Positions 19,487 to 29,266 of a stretch of DNA of 64,000 nt are shown here, in pieces. The DNA is taken from contig NZ_CP017990.1 of the NCBI RefSeq assembly GCF_002208095.1, positions 1,426,001 through 1,490,000 of the forward strand, in the 5' to 3' direction. The DNA is from Enterobacter cloacae complex sp. ECNIH7. Its GTDB lineage: Bacteria; Pseudomonadota; Gammaproteobacteria; Enterobacterales; Enterobacteriaceae. The translations under genes and the position numbers were made by a program. How positions within the stretch are numbered: the stretch's first letter is position 1; the number at the start of each line of letters is the position of its first letter. Below the pieces are notes generated by a model. That model had not been told where the DNA came from and did no database searches. It saw only the letters and a list, made by a program, of their open reading frames with translations.

Positions 19487-20707
19487 TCAACTTTCCAGCA
19501 AATGCTGCAGCAGAATTCCGTTGAGCATGGCGCGTTTGACCAGCGCGAACGCGCCGATCGCCGAGCGATGGTCAAGCTTTGAACGAACCACCGGGAGGTT
19601 CTGGCGGAATGCTTTCAGCGCCTGGGTGTTAATACAGCCTTCAATGGCGGGGAGCAGCACCTTTTCCGCCTCCACAATTTCACCGGCGATCACCACTTTT
19701 TGTGGGTTAAACAGGTTAATGGCGATGGCGATGGTTTTCCCCAGATGACGGCCTACCTGCTCGATCACTTCGCAGGCCAGTGCGTCACCCTTATTGGCGG
19801 CTTTGCAGATGGTGCCAATTTTGCAATCGTCCAGCGTGACGCGGCTTTGGTAACCCTGTTCAAGGAGATGGCGAACGCGCTGCTCGATGGCCGTGTTGGC
19901 GGCAATCGTTTCAAGACAGCCGAAGTTGCCGCAGTGGCAGCGCTCCCCGAGAGGCTCAACCTGAATGTGGCCAATCTCGCCGACGTTACCGTTGCGACCA
20001 ATAAAAATACGGCCGTTAGAGATAATACCGGCGCCCGTTCCGCGGTGAACGCGCACCAGAATAGAGTCTTCGCAGTCCTGGCTCGCACCAAAGTAGTGCT
20101 CTGCCAGCGCCAGCGAGCGAATGTCGTGGCCCACAAAGCAGGTCACTTTAAAACGCTTTTCCAGCGCGTCGACCAGTCCCCAGTTTTCAACCTGAATGTG
20201 CGGCATATAGCGGATAACGCCGCTTTCGGGGTCGACCAGGCCGGGCAGAATCACGGAGATGGCGATGAGTTCGCGGATCTTGCGCTGACAGCTTTCAATA
20301 AACTGCGCGATGGTATTCAGCAGCGCATGCTCCAGCGTCTCCTGGGTGCGCTCCGGAAGAGGGTAGTGCTCTTCCGCAATGGCTTTACTGCTCAGATCGT
20401 ACAGCGTGAGCGTGGTGTCATGACGGCCCAGACGGACGCCAATGGCCTGAAAATTGCGGGTTTCGGTAATAATGGAGATGGCGCGGCGGCCCCCGGTGGA
20501 GGCCTGCTGATCGACTTCTTTGATCAGACCGCGCTCAATGAGCTGACGGGTAATTTTTGTCACGCTGGCGGGAGCAAGCTGGCTTTGTTCGGCTATCTGA
20601 ATTCGCGAGATTGGTCCGTGCTGGTCAATCAGGCGGTATACCGCCGCACTGTTAAGTTGTTTAACGAGATCGACATTACCGATTTGAGCTTGTCCGCCAG
20701 GTGTCAT
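19487..20707 (-). CDS. nagC: N-acetylglucosamine repressor NagC
   Basis: A 406-residue ROK-family transcription factor that represses nag and chiP genes until bound by GlcNAc-6-phosphate. The N-terminal winged helix-turn-helix spans about residues 15-75 (GPISRIQIAEQSQLAPASVTK region). The ROK signature with the zinc-binding cysteines is CHCGNFGCLETI, and the sugar-binding GTGAGIISNGRIF is present. It lies eight bases after nagA within nagBACD, so it is autoregulated. Candidate operators are at 22918-22934 and 27225-27247. Confidence 0.97.
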   Translation of the reverse strand: MTPGGQAQIGNVDLVKQLNSAAVYRLIDQHGPISRIQIAEQSQLAPASVTKITRQLIERGLIKEVDQQASTGGRRAISIITETRNFQAIGVRLGRHDTTLTLYDLSSKAIAEEHYPLPERTQETLEHALLNTIAQFIESCQRKIRELIAISVILPGLVDPESGVIRYMPHIQVENWGLVDALEKRFKVTCFVGHDIRSLALAEHYFGASQDCEDSILVRVHRGTGAGIISNGRIFIGRNGNVGEIGHIQVEPLGERCHCGNFGCLETIAANTAIEQRVRHLLEQGYQSRVTLDDCKIGTICKAANKGDALACEVIEQVGRHLGKTIAIAINLFNPQKVVIAGEIVEAEKVLLPAIEGCINTQALKAFRQNLPVVRSKLDHRSAIGAFALVKRAMLNGILLQHLLES

Positions 20708-20715
20708 ACTTTTAC

Positions 20716-21864
20716 TTACTCAGTGACGACCTCGTTACCATTAACGATGGTCTTAATAATTTTATAATCGTGTGTGAATGCCGTCAGGTTTGCAACCATA
20801 CCTGGTGCAATTCCGCCAAGCTGTTTATCCACGCCCATTGCGCGAGCCGGATAAAGGGTTGCCATACGCAGGACTTCATCAAGCGCAATCCCGCAATGTT
20901 CAACCAGGTTACGCACCCCTTCAATCATGGTCAAAGAGGAACCGCTCAGCGTACCGTTTTCATCCACACACAGTCCATTGCGGTAGTATATTGTTTTACC
21001 GGCAAAAATGAACTGCTCAATATTTGCACCTGCCGGTGCGGTGGCATCCGTCACCAGACAAAGCTTGTCACCTTTCAGCCGCTTAGCGTTGCGGATGTTG
21101 GTGTAATCGACGTGCATGCCGTCAGCAATAATGCCGCAGTAGACGTCTGGCTCATCCAGAATCGCCCCGACCAGACCCGGTTCACGGCCTGTGATATACG
21201 GCATGGCGTTGTATAGGTGCGTTGCGAAGGTAATCCCCGCGCGGAAACCGGCTTTCGCTTCTTTCAGCGTCGCGTTTGAGTGACCTGCTGAAACGATAAT
21301 CCCGGCACCAGCCAGTTTGCTGATGACATCCGTACCCGTCATTTCAGGCGCCAGCGTCACTTTGACGATCACATCGGCGTTCGCACACATGTAGTCAACC
21401 AGTTCCGCATCAGGTTTACGCACGTAATTCGGGTTATGCGTTCCTTTCTTGACCATATTCAGCCATGGCCCTTCAAGGTGCAGACCCAGCGCCTGGTTAG
21501 GGTGTTTGGCCAGGTATTCGCGCATCACGCGGATACCCTGCTTCATGAGGTCATCACTGCTGGTGATGAGCGTTGGCAGATAGCTGGTGCAGCCCGATTT
21601 CTCGTTGGCTTTCTGCATGATCTCCAGCGTTTCGACCGTCACCGCATCCGCGGTGTCATTGAATTGCACACCGCCGCAGCCGTTGAGCTGTACGTCGATG
21701 AAACCGGGGGAGATTACTGCTCCATTGAGTGAGCGCTGTTCAATCTCCGGCGGCAGTTCTGCCAGCGGGCAAACACGTTCAATCAGGCCATCAGCGATAA
21801 CAATCGCATGGTCATCCAGAATTTCATGGCCGGTATAAATCCGACCGTGGGTTAAAGCGTACAT
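20716..21864 (-). CDS. nagA: N-acetylglucosamine-6-phosphate deacetylase
   Basis: A 382-residue amidohydrolase converting GlcNAc-6-P to GlcN-6-P and acetate. Metal and substrate motifs are visible: [38 protein letters not shown] and the catalytic-aspartate region [10 protein letters not shown]. The length equals E. coli NagA. It is the second gene after nagB, separated by a 55-base gap with a strong hairpin (21879-21911) that may lower its expression relative to nagB. Confidence 0.97.
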   Translation of the reverse strand: MYALTHGRIYTGHEILDDHAIVIADGLIERVCPLAELPPEIEQRSLNGAVISPGFIDVQLNGCGGVQFNDTADAVTVETLEIMQKANEKSGCTSYLPTLITSSDDLMKQGIRVMREYLAKHPNQALGLHLEGPWLNMVKKGTHNPNYVRKPDAELVDYMCANADVIVKVTLAPEMTGTDVISKLAGAGIIVSAGHSNATLKEAKAGFRAGITFATHLYNAMPYITGREPGLVGAILDEPDVYCGIIADGMHVDYTNIRNAKRLKGDKLCLVTDATAPAGANIEQFIFAGKTIYYRNGLCVDENGTLSGSSLTMIEGVRNLVEHCGIALDEVLRMATLYPARAMGVDKQLGGIAPGMVANLTAFTHDYKIIKTIVNGNEVVTE

Positions 21865-21878
21865 AACGACCCCCGGTT

Positions 21879-21911
21879 AAAAAAAGCGGCCGCCTCTTGG
21901 TGAAGAGGCGG
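21879..21911 (-). terminator. Terminator-like hairpin between nagB and nagA
   Basis: A nine-base perfect stem, CCGCCTCTT/AAGAGGCGG (21890-21898 with 21903-21911), is followed on the minus strand by CCGC and then seven Ts (21885-21879). It lies inside the operon, so it is probably a partial terminator or processing and stability element. Confidence 0.65.
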
Positions 21912-21919
21912 TTATTCAA

Positions 21920-22720
21920 TTACAGACCTTTGATGTTCTCAGCTTCTAACTCGTTGAAGTATTTCAGCGTTTTAACCTTCAGCTCCATCGTGGACGGTTC
22001 GTCACAGACGATGACTGATTTCGGATGCAGCTGCAGGCAGCTGATGGTCCACATATGGTTTACGTTGCCTTCAACGGCAGCCTGGAGCGCTTGCGCTTTC
22101 ACGCCGCCCAGCACCAGAATCATCACTTCTTCGGCATCCAGCAGGGTGCCTACGCCAACGGTCAGGGCGTATTTTGGAACCTGGTTAACATCGCCGTCAA
22201 AGAAGCGGGAGTTTGCCACGCGCGTGTCATGGGTCAGCGTTTTAATACGGGTGCGGGAAGCCAGAGATGACGCCGGTTCGTTGAACGCGATATGACCATC
22301 GTTGCCCACGCCACCCATGAACAGGTGGATCTTACCGTAAGAACGGATTTTTTCTTCATACTGACGGCATTCTGCGTCAATATCAGGCGCGTTTCCATTC
22401 AGCAGGTTAATATTTTCAGATGGAATATCAACGTGATCAAAGAAATTGCGGTGCATAAAGCTATGGTAGCTTTCCGGGTGGTCTTTCGGTAAGCCAACGT
22501 ATTCATCCATATTGAAGGTTACAACATGTTTGAAGCTAACCTGGCCTGCTTTATGCATCTCAACCAGCGCCTTATAGGCGGTCAGCGGCGTGCCGCCTGT
22601 CGGAAGTCCAAGAACGAAAGGACGATCGGCGGTCGGTTTAAAGGCGTTAATGCGGTTAACGATATGGCGAGCGGCCCATTTACCGACTTGTTCAGCAGTT
22701 GCCAGGGGAATCAGTCTCAT
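21920..22720 (-). CDS. nagB: Glucosamine-6-phosphate deaminase
   Basis: A 266-residue enzyme converting GlcN-6-P to fructose-6-P and ammonia, feeding amino sugar into glycolysis. Active-site residues occur at the E. coli positions: Asp72 in [10 protein letters not shown], and Asp141, His143 and Glu148 in [11 protein letters not shown]. The phosphate-loop [13 protein letters not shown] is also present. First gene of nagBACD, read divergently from nagE; AGGTGA precedes the ATG. Confidence 0.97.
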   Translation of the reverse strand: MRLIPLATAEQVGKWAARHIVNRINAFKPTADRPFVLGLPTGGTPLTAYKALVEMHKAGQVSFKHVVTFNMDEYVGLPKDHPESYHSFMHRNFFDHVDIPSENINLLNGNAPDIDAECRQYEEKIRSYGKIHLFMGGVGNDGHIAFNEPASSLASRTRIKTLTHDTRVANSRFFDGDVNQVPKYALTVGVGTLLDAEEVMILVLGGVKAQALQAAVEGNVNHMWTISCLQLHPKSVIVCDEPSTMELKVKTLKYFNELEAENIKGL

Positions 22721-22888
22721 TGTTCACCTCAAGAGTTAAAGTAGAAGAGTGGGCGGATGGCTATCGGAACCTGATACTTAAGCGTAACCTGGAAACTTTC
22801 AGGCCGGATCAATCCGCCTTGATTTTTTGAATGATAAAATAAGTTTTCGCTGTTAGCCAGTATAAGGGAGGGTAAATAACGATATTTG

Positions 22889-22902
22889 GTGACAAAAATC
22901 AC
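22889..22902. promoter_or_regulatory. CRP site between nagB and nagE
   Basis: GTGA-N6-TCAC at 22889-22902 matches the CRP half-site pair with the right spacing. nagB and nagE are classic CRP-activated genes, and in E. coli the site also lies in the divergent control region. Confidence 0.75.
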
Positions 22903-22917
22903 AAAAAGTACGCGTTT

Positions 22918-22934
22918 AATTTGCGATACGAATT
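22918..22934. promoter_or_regulatory. Candidate NagC operator between nagB and nagE
   Basis: AATTTGCGATACGAATT is an inverted repeat of the NagC-box type (AATTxGCG and CGxAATT halves). It lies about 20 bases from the CRP site, an arrangement fitting the known NagC/CRP control of the divergent promoters. A second, weaker box may lie near 22845. The remaining bases of the 328-base gap show no ORF of interest. Confidence 0.65.
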
Positions 22935-23048
22935 AATTTTTCACACACTCACAATGCCAGTGAAGCATCAACTGTATCTATAGTTCGTGACACAATAAAA
23001 AACAGAGCTGAGAACATGCCTTAAACGGGGTCTCATAGGGGGAAGAAA

Positions 23049-25070
23049 GTGAGTATTCTAGGTTATTTACAAAAGGTTGGCCGCGCGCTTATGGTGCCGG
23101 TCGCCACGCTGCCTGCCGCAGCCATCCTGATGGGTGTCGGCTACTGGATCGACCCCAACGGCTGGGGTAATACCAGCGCGCTGGCGGCGTTCTTTATCAA
23201 GTCAGGTTCCGCCATTATCGACAACATGTCCGTGTTGTTCGCGATTGGTGTGGCTTACGGTATGTCCAAAGACAAAGACGGTGCCGCTGCGCTGACCGGT
23301 TTTGTCGGTTTCCTCGTGTTAACCACCCTCTGCTCGCCTGCAGCGGTGGCCATGATCCAAAAAATTCCGGCGGACCAGGTTCCGGCGGCGTTCGGTAAGA
23401 TCAGCAACCAGTTTGTCGGTATCCTTGTGGGTATCATCTCCGCCGAACTGTATAACCGCTTCAGCAGCGTAGAGCTGCCGAAAGCGCTCTCCTTCTTTAG
23501 CGGTCGCCGCCTGGTTCCTATCCTGACCTCGTTTGTGATGATCGTTGTCGCGTTCATCATGATGTACGTCTGGCCGATGATCTTCGACGGTCTGGTGAAC
23601 TTCGGTGAGCACATCCAGAAACTGGGTTCTGTCGGTGCGGGCGTGTACGCGTTCTTCAACCGTCTGCTGATCCCGGTCGGTCTGCACCACGCGCTGAACT
23701 CCGTATTCTGGTTCGACGTTGCCGGTATTAACGATATCCCTAACTTCCTGGGTGGCGCACAGTCCATCGAAGCAGGTAAAGCGGTTGTCGGTATCACCGG
23801 CCGTTACCAGGCGGGCTTCTTCCCGATCATGATGTTTGGTCTGCCGGGTGCTGCGCTGGCTATCTACCACTGCGCGCGTCCAGAGAACAAAGCGAAAGTG
23901 CTGGGTATCATGATGGCGGGGGCATTCGCGGCCTTCTTCACCGGTATCACCGAGCCGCTGGAGTTCTCCTTCATGTTCGTGGCGCCGGTTCTGTATGTGA
24001 TCCACGCCGTGCTGACCGGTATCTCCGTGTTCATCGCTGCCAGCATGCACTGGATTGCCGGTTTCGGCTTCAGCGCCGGTCTGGTGGATATGGTGCTGTC
24101 GTCCCGTAACCCGCTGGCGACCCACTGGTGGATGCTGATCCCGCAAGGTCTGGTGTTCTTCGCGATCTACTACATGGTGTTCCGTTTCACTATCACCAAA
24201 TTCAACCTGATGACCCCGGGTCGTGAACTGGCCGTGGCCGGTAGCGAAGCGGATGGTCAGGATGTGAACGTGAGCGGTGCTCAGGATCAGGACGTTTCAG
24301 GCCTGGCGCGTCAGTACATCGCCGCTGTCGGCGGTTCTGACAACCTGACCGGTATCGACGCCTGTATCACTCGTCTGCGTCTGAACGTCAAAGACTCTTC
24401 CCTGGTGAACGAAGCGCTGGCTAAACGTCTGGGTGCTTCCGGTGTTATTCGCCTGAACAAAACCAGCGTGCAGATTATCGTTGGCTTTGTGGCAGAGAAA
24501 ATTGCTAACGCCATGAAAACCACCGGTCCGGTAGCCGCAGCAGAAGCTTCTGCCGCCCCTGCCGCCGCGCCAGCGGCTGCAAAACCGCAGGCGGTACCGA
24601 ACGCTAAAACGGTAGCCGCGCTGGTTTCACCGGTAACAGGTGAAGTGGTTGCGATTGAGCAGGTGCCTGACGAAGCCTTCGCCAGCAAAGCGGTGGGTGA
24701 CGGTGTGGCGGTGAAACCAACGGAAAAAATCGTTGTGTCTCCGGCGGCCGGTACCATCGTGAAAATCTTCAACACCAACCACGCGTTCTGCCTCGAAACC
24801 GAAAATGGCGCGGAGATCGTTGTCCACATGGGTATCGATACCGTTGCGCTGAACGGTCAGGGCTTTACTCGCCTGGTGGAAGAGGGCGATGAAGTGGTGG
24901 CCGGGCAGCCGATTCTGGAAATGGATCTGGACTTCCTGAACGCCAACGCGCGCTCCATGATAAGCCCGGTCGTTTGCAGCAACATCGACGACTTCAGTGG
25001 CCTGGTCATTCAGGCGAAAGGTCAGGTTGTTGCGGGGCAAACGCCGCTGTATGAGATTAAAGGCAAGTAA
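23049..25070 (+). CDS. nagE: N-acetylglucosamine PTS permease EIICBA (NagE)
   Basis: A 673-residue three-domain phosphotransferase permease importing and phosphorylating GlcNAc. Order: IIC membrane domain (1-390, with GITEPLEF at 299-306), IIB (about 415-490, phospho-cysteine Cys439 in IDACITRLRL), an Ala/Pro linker (about 493-520), and IIA (about 521-673, phospho-histidine His593 in VVHMGIDT). The start is GTG, preceded by GGGGAAG. The IIC sequence (MSILGYLQKVGRALMVPVAT...) is not the one I know from E. coli NagE, which starts MNILGFFQRLGRALQLPIAV and is about 25 residues shorter, whereas the IIA part is close to the E. coli one. It probably belongs to a separate NagE lineage or is a domain mosaic. 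Confidence 0.95.
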   Translation: MSILGYLQKVGRALMVPVATLPAAAILMGVGYWIDPNGWGNTSALAAFFIKSGSAIIDNMSVLFAIGVAYGMSKDKDGAAALTGFVGFLVLTTLCSPAAVAMIQKIPADQVPAAFGKISNQFVGILVGIISAELYNRFSSVELPKALSFFSGRRLVPILTSFVMIVVAFIMMYVWPMIFDGLVNFGEHIQKLGSVGAGVYAFFNRLLIPVGLHHALNSVFWFDVAGINDIPNFLGGAQSIEAGKAVVGITGRYQAGFFPIMMFGLPGAALAIYHCARPENKAKVLGIMMAGAFAAFFTGITEPLEFSFMFVAPVLYVIHAVLTGISVFIAASMHWIAGFGFSAGLVDMVLSSRNPLATHWWMLIPQGLVFFAIYYMVFRFTITKFNLMTPGRELAVAGSEADGQDVNVSGAQDQDVSGLARQYIAAVGGSDNLTGIDACITRLRLNVKDSSLVNEALAKRLGASGVIRLNKTSVQIIVGFVAEKIANAMKTTGPVAAAEASAAPAAAPAAAKPQAVPNAKTVAALVSPVTGEVVAIEQVPDEAFASKAVGDGVAVKPTEKIVVSPAAGTIVKIFNTNHAFCLETENGAEIVVHMGIDTVALNGQGFTRLVEEGDEVVAGQPILEMDLDFLNANARSMISPVVCSNIDDFSGLVIQAKGQVVAGQTPLYEIKGK

Positions 25071-25096
25071 TCGCTCCTGAGTAGAGTCATGCCTTA

Positions 25097-25130
25097 AGCG
25101 GCGGGGGATTATCCTCCGCCGCTTTTTTTT
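25097..25130 (+). terminator. nagE terminator
   Basis: AGCGGCGG (25097-25104) pairs with CCGCCGCT (25116-25123), with further pairing inside, followed by eight Ts. Confidence 0.92.
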
Positions 25131-25173
25131 GCAGCAAAAGCCCCCATTATTTTCTTCAGAGACGTTTTAAGGG

Positions 25174-25202
25174 TTGTCACTACGTCCGGCTTATAAGATC
25201 AT
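25174..25202 (+). promoter_or_regulatory. Candidate glnS promoter
   Basis: TTGTCA (25174-25179) and GATCAT (25197-25202) are 17 bases apart, about 40 bases before the glnS ATG. The stretch TTATAAGATCATA and the following CCGTTATACG look like the E. coli glnS control region as I remember it. Confidence 0.55.
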
Positions 25203-25240
25203 ATGCCGTTATACGTTGTTTACGCTTTGAGGAATCCACG

Positions 25241-26908
25241 ATGAGTGAGGCAGAAGCCCGCCCGAGTAACTTTATTCGTCAGATCATCGATGAAGATCTG
25301 GCCAGTGGTAAGCACACCACAGTTCATACCCGCTTCCCGCCGGAGCCGAACGGCTACCTGCATATCGGGCATGCGAAGTCCATCTGCCTGAACTTTGGCA
25401 TTGCGCAAGACTACCAGGGACAGTGCAACCTGCGTTTCGATGACACCAACCCAGTAAAAGAAGACATCGAATACGTTGAGTCCATCAAGAATGACGTGCA
25501 ATGGCTGGGCTTCAACTGGTCTGGCGATATCTGCTACTCCTCTGACTATTTTGATCAGCTGTACGCCTACGCGGTTGAACTGATCAACAAGGGTCTGGCG
25601 TATGTTGACGAACTGTCTGCTGATGAAATCCGTGAATATCGCGGTACGCTGACCGCGCCGGGCAAAAACAGCCCGTTCCGCGATCGCAGCGTGGAAGAGA
25701 ACCTGGCGCTGTTTGAAAAAATGCGTGCCGGCGGCTTCGAAGAAGGCAAAGCGTGCCTGCGTGCCAAAATCGACATGGCGTCTCCGTTCATCGTGATGCG
25801 CGATCCGGTGCTGTACCGCATTAAGTTTGCGGAACACCATCAGACCGGCAACAAGTGGTGCATCTATCCGATGTACGACTTTACCCACTGCATCAGCGAT
25901 GCGCTGGAAGGCATTACGCACTCTCTGTGTACGCTGGAGTTCCAGGACAACCGTCGTCTGTACGACTGGGTTCTGGATAACATCACCATTCCTGTGCATC
26001 CGCGCCAGTACGAGTTCTCTCGTCTGAACCTGGAATACACCGTGATGTCCAAGCGTAAGCTGAACCTGCTGGTGACCGACAAGCACGTTGAGGGCTGGGA
26101 TGACCCGCGTATGCCAACCATCTCGGGTCTGCGTCGTCGTGGTTACACTGCCGCCTCTATTCGTGAGTTCTGCAAACGTATCGGCGTGACCAAGCAGGAT
26201 AACACCATCGAAATGGCCTCCCTGGAATCCTGCATTCGCGAAGATCTCAACGAAAACGCTCCGCGCGCGATGGCGGTTATCGATCCGGTGAAACTGGTTA
26301 TCGAAAACTATCCGCAGGGTGAAAGCGAGCTGGTCTCCATGCCTAACCATCCGAACAAACCGGAAATGGGAAGCCGTGACGTGCCGTTCAGCGGCGAGAT
26401 CTGGATTGACCGCGCTGACTTCCGCGAAGAAGCCAACAAGCAGTACAAACGTCTGGTGCTGGGCAAAGAAGTGCGTCTGCGTAACGCCTACGTCATCAAA
26501 GCCGAGCGCGTAGAGAAAGATGCAGAAGGGAATATCACTACCATCTTCTGTTCATATGACGCTGAAACGCTGAGCAAAGATCCTGCAGACGGCCGCAAGG
26601 TGAAGGGCGTTATTCACTGGGTGAGCGCTTCTCACGCGCTGCCGGTAGAAATTCGCCTGTACGATCGCCTGTTCAGCGTGCCTAACCCAGGTGCAGCGGA
26701 AGACTTCCTGGCGACCATCAACCCGGAATCTCTGGTGATCAAGCAGGGTTATGCGGAGCCTTCTCTGAAAGCCGCTGAAGCGGGCAAAGCGTTCCAGTTC
26801 GAACGTGAAGGTTACTTCTGCCTGGACAGCCGTTACAGCACGGCGGAAAAATCGGTATTCAACCGTACCGTAGGTCTGCGTGATACCTGGACGAAGATCG
26901 GCGAATAA
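25241..26908 (+). CDS. glnS: Glutaminyl-tRNA synthetase
   Basis: Class I synthetase of 555 residues charging the Gln tRNAs, four of which lie 9 kb to the left. The HIGH motif is HIGH at residues 41-44 in [14 protein letters not shown]; the KMSKS counterpart is VMSKRKL near residue 267. C-terminal beta-barrel anticodon-binding sequences such as [18 protein letters not shown] and KGVIHWVSA are present. E. coli GlnS is 554 residues. GAGGAA precedes the ATG. It is monocistronic with its own terminator. Confidence 0.97.
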   Translation: MSEAEARPSNFIRQIIDEDLASGKHTTVHTRFPPEPNGYLHIGHAKSICLNFGIAQDYQGQCNLRFDDTNPVKEDIEYVESIKNDVQWLGFNWSGDICYSSDYFDQLYAYAVELINKGLAYVDELSADEIREYRGTLTAPGKNSPFRDRSVEENLALFEKMRAGGFEEGKACLRAKIDMASPFIVMRDPVLYRIKFAEHHQTGNKWCIYPMYDFTHCISDALEGITHSLCTLEFQDNRRLYDWVLDNITIPVHPRQYEFSRLNLEYTVMSKRKLNLLVTDKHVEGWDDPRMPTISGLRRRGYTAASIREFCKRIGVTKQDNTIEMASLESCIREDLNENAPRAMAVIDPVKLVIENYPQGESELVSMPNHPNKPEMGSRDVPFSGEIWIDRADFREEANKQYKRLVLGKEVRLRNAYVIKAERVEKDAEGNITTIFCSYDAETLSKDPADGRKVKGVIHWVSASHALPVEIRLYDRLFSVPNPGAAEDFLATINPESLVIKQGYAEPSLKAAEAGKAFQFEREGYFCLDSRYSTAEKSVFNRTVGLRDTWTKIGE

Positions 26909-26936
26909 TATTGCTGGTCTGGTCAATGAGAGACAA

Positions 26937-26962
26937 ACGCCGCACCATGCGGCGTTTTTTTA
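26937..26962 (+). terminator. glnS terminator
   Basis: ACGCCGC (26937-26943) pairs with GCGGCGT (26949-26955), followed by seven Ts. Confidence 0.92.
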
Positions 26963-27224
26963 TTTAACGATCAGGGTATTAAGACAGGGCCTAAAAAGGT
27001 GTGATAAAAATATCAGGTCAATGAGGTGCTACTTATTTTTTTAAAAAAAGTTTGTGTCATTACGAAAAACAAAAAGGTGATAAAAAAGGAAAGATAATCC
27101 ATGTCTAGCCACTGAAATACCTGATAATTCCCCGCCATTGCTCGCCTCTCTGCGAATGTTACAAATCACTACCAATTATGTGCACTTCGTCATAATCCTG
27201 ACTTTTGCCCGCTAAAAAGCATTG

Positions 27225-27247
27225 ATAATTCGCGTCGCGAAAAATAA
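27225..27247. promoter_or_regulatory. Candidate NagC operator upstream of chiP
   Basis: ATAATTCGCGTCGCGAAAAAT (27225-27245) has the NagC-box pattern, with TTCGCG and CGCGAA arms and A/T-rich flanks. NagC represses chiPQ in E. coli. The 446-base gap 26909-27354 otherwise holds the glnS terminator, AT-rich DNA and the chiP leader, with no other gene. Confidence 0.65.
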
Positions 27248-27335
27248 CCTAAAGACGGTAGTTAATTCGAGGGTATTTAAAACTACCCCTGACCATTTGG
27301 TCTTTTTTATTTACGCCGCTTCAGGCGTTTTAATT

Positions 27336-27349
27336 CGTCAAAGAGGAAT
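27336..27349 (+). promoter_or_regulatory. ChiX small-RNA pairing site over the chiP ribosome-binding site
   Basis: CGTCAAAGAGGAAT is the exact reverse complement of the ChiX seed AUUCCUCUUUGACG as I recall it from E. coli, and it contains the AGAGGA ribosome-binding site six bases before the chiP ATG. In E. coli and Salmonella, ChiX silences chiP by pairing here until chb mRNA acts as a decoy. Confidence 0.8.
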
Positions 27350-27354
27350 AATCT

Positions 27355-28752
27355 ATGCGTACGTTCAGTGGCAAACGTAGTGCGCTGGCGCTGGCTATTG
27401 CCGGTGTGACAGCAATGTCGGGCCTGGTGGTGACACCAGAGGCGAAAGCGGCAGGCTTCATCGACGATTCTACCCTCACGGGCGGTATTTATTACTGGCA
27501 GCGTGAACGTGACCGTAAAGACGTCACCGAAGACAAATACAAAACTAACCTTTCTCACTCCACCTGGAACGCCAACCTGGACTTCCAGTCAGGCTATGCC
27601 GCGGATATGTTCGGTCTGGATATTGCTGCGTTTACCGCGATTGAAATGGCGGAAAACGGTGACAGCGCCCACCCGAACGAAATTGCCTTCTCCTCCAGCA
27701 ACAAAGCCTATAAAGAAGACTGGTCCGGGGATAAGAGCGGTATCAGCCTTTATAAAGCCGCTGCAAAATTTAAATACGGTCCGGTTTGGGCGCGCGGTGG
27801 TTATATTCAGCCAACCGGTCAGACTCTGTTAGCGCCGCACTGGAGCTTTATGCCGGGTACCTATCAGGGTGCGGAAGCCGGGGCGAATTTTGACTACGGT
27901 GACGCGGGGGCGTTGAGCTTCTCCTATATGTGGACCAACGAGTACAAAGCGCCGTGGCACATTGAAATGGACAAGTTCTACCAGAACGATAAAAAAACCA
28001 AAGTCGATTACCTGCACTCGCTGGGCGCGAAGTACGACTTCAAAAACGATCTGGTGCTTGAAGCGGCATTCGGTCAGGCACAAGGCTATGTCGATCAGTA
28101 TTTTGCCAAGGCCAGCTATAAATTCGATGTCGCGGGTAGCCCGCTGAGCACCAGCTACCAGTTCTACGGTACGCGCGACAAGGTCAGCAACGGTGGCGTC
28201 AACGACATTTATGACGGCACCGCGTGGCTGCAGGCGTTAACCTTCGGCTACAAGGTCGGTCAGGTTGATTTACGTCTGGAAGGCACATGGGTGAAGGCGG
28301 AAGGGCAGCAGGGCTACTTCCTGCAGCGTATGACCCCGACCTACGCCTCCTCCAACGGTCGTCTTGATATCTGGTGGGATAACCGCTCTGACTTCAACGC
28401 CGACGGCGAGAAAGCGGTCTTCTTTGGCGCAATGTATGACCTGAAAAACTGGAATCTGCCGGGCTGGGCCGTGGGTGCCTCTTACGCTTACGCCTGGGAC
28501 GCAAAACCTGCCGATATGGCCACGCCGGACGCATACTACGATCCTAACTATCGCCTGAAAGAGTCTTCCTACAGCCTCGATGCTATCTATACCCTGCAGG
28601 ATGGCCGCGCGAAAGGCACGATGTTCAAACTGCACTTCACTCAGTATGACAACCACTCCGATATCCCGAGCTATGCGGGCGGTTACGGCAACATCTTCCA
28701 GGATGAACGTGACGTGAAATTCATGGTTATTGCCCCATTCACCATCTTCTGA
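27355..28752 (+). CDS. chiP: Chitoporin ChiP
   Basis: A 465-residue outer-membrane porin of the OprD-like family for uptake of chito-oligosaccharides. The signal peptide [20 protein letters not shown] ends near EAKAA (residue 33); the mature chain is rich in alternating aromatic strands ([35 protein letters not shown]) and ends in [10 protein letters not shown], with the terminal Phe typical of barrels recognised by BamA. E. coli ChiP is 468 residues. It is co-transcribed with chiQ and lies next to the nag genes that use its substrate. Confidence 0.96.
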   Translation: MRTFSGKRSALALAIAGVTAMSGLVVTPEAKAAGFIDDSTLTGGIYYWQRERDRKDVTEDKYKTNLSHSTWNANLDFQSGYAADMFGLDIAAFTAIEMAENGDSAHPNEIAFSSSNKAYKEDWSGDKSGISLYKAAAKFKYGPVWARGGYIQPTGQTLLAPHWSFMPGTYQGAEAGANFDYGDAGALSFSYMWTNEYKAPWHIEMDKFYQNDKKTKVDYLHSLGAKYDFKNDLVLEAAFGQAQGYVDQYFAKASYKFDVAGSPLSTSYQFYGTRDKVSNGGVNDIYDGTAWLQALTFGYKVGQVDLRLEGTWVKAEGQQGYFLQRMTPTYASSNGRLDIWWDNRSDFNADGEKAVFFGAMYDLKNWNLPGWAVGASYAYAWDAKPADMATPDAYYDPNYRLKESSYSLDAIYTLQDGRAKGTMFKLHFTQYDNHSDIPSYAGGYGNIFQDERDVKFMVIAPFTIF

Positions 28753-28796
28753 TGAACGCACCGGCGGGCTGAGTCCCGCCGGTATGGAGACTGCAC

Positions 28797-29126
28797 ATGA
28801 TGAAAAAAATCGTAATCGTCGCGTTGCTGGCATCAGGGCTGGTGGCGTGTGCTCAGAATCAGGCGCCGAAAGAGGACTCCCGTCTGAAGGAGGCGTATAG
28901 CGCCTGCATAAATACTGCGGAAGGATCGCCGGAGAAAATTCAAGCCTGTCAGAGCGTGCTGAACGTGCTGAAGAAAGAGAAAGCGCATGAGCAGTTCGCG
29001 ACGCAGGAGAACGTCCGCGTGATGGATTACCAGGCCTGTATCCAGGCGCGTAAAACCGGTAACGATCAGGAAGTGGCGAAGCGTTGCGATAAGATCTGGA
29101 ACGAGATACGCAATAACAATAAATAA
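28797..29126 (+). CDS. chiQ: ChiQ lipoprotein (YbfN)
   Basis: A small lipoprotein of 109 residues. The lipobox is LVAC with the lipidated cysteine at residue 18, after MMKKIVIVALLASG; the mature part is charged and has three further cysteines (SACINTAEG, IQACQS, DYQACIQ) and a fourth at KRCDK, which could form disulfides. It follows chiP by 44 bases containing a CCGGCGGG/CCCGCCGG hairpin (28761-28782). Two adjacent ATGs (28797, 28800) are equally plausible after TGGAGA. Its role in chitosugar uptake is not established. Confidence 0.9.
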   Translation: MMKKIVIVALLASGLVACAQNQAPKEDSRLKEAYSACINTAEGSPEKIQACQSVLNVLKKEKAHEQFATQENVRVMDYQACIQARKTGNDQEVAKRCDKIWNEIRNNNK

Positions 29127-29135
29127 GTGCTTTAC

Positions 29136-29211
29136 GCCCGGTGGCGCTGCGCTTGCCGGGCCTACAAAGGTGTCATAGCCCGTGGGCCCGGTAAGCGCAG
29201 CGCCACCGGGC
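29136..29211. repeat. Inverted pair of REP elements (BIME-like) after chiQ
   Basis: 29136-29162 and 29185-29211 are near-perfect inverted copies (26 of 27 bases) of a GCCCGGTGGCGC... REP unit, together able to form a long hairpin. It lies between the convergent genes chiQ and fur and ends in CTTTTTC, so it can also terminate chiPQ. Confidence 0.9.
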
Positions 29212-29221
29212 TTTTTCAGGC

Positions 29222-29250
29222 AAAAAAAAAGCCAACCTTGCGGCTGGCTC
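29222..29250 (-). terminator. fur terminator
   Basis: On the minus strand GAGCCAGCCGCAAGGTTGGC forms a hairpin (arms AGCCA and TGGCT) followed by nine Ts (29230-29222), 16 bases past the fur stop. Confidence 0.88.
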
Positions 29251-29266
29251 AGAGTATGAATACTGA

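Noticed and set aside
25220-26350. 376-codon ORF opposite glnS
   Set aside because: Antisense shadow; glnS is full length with all motifs.
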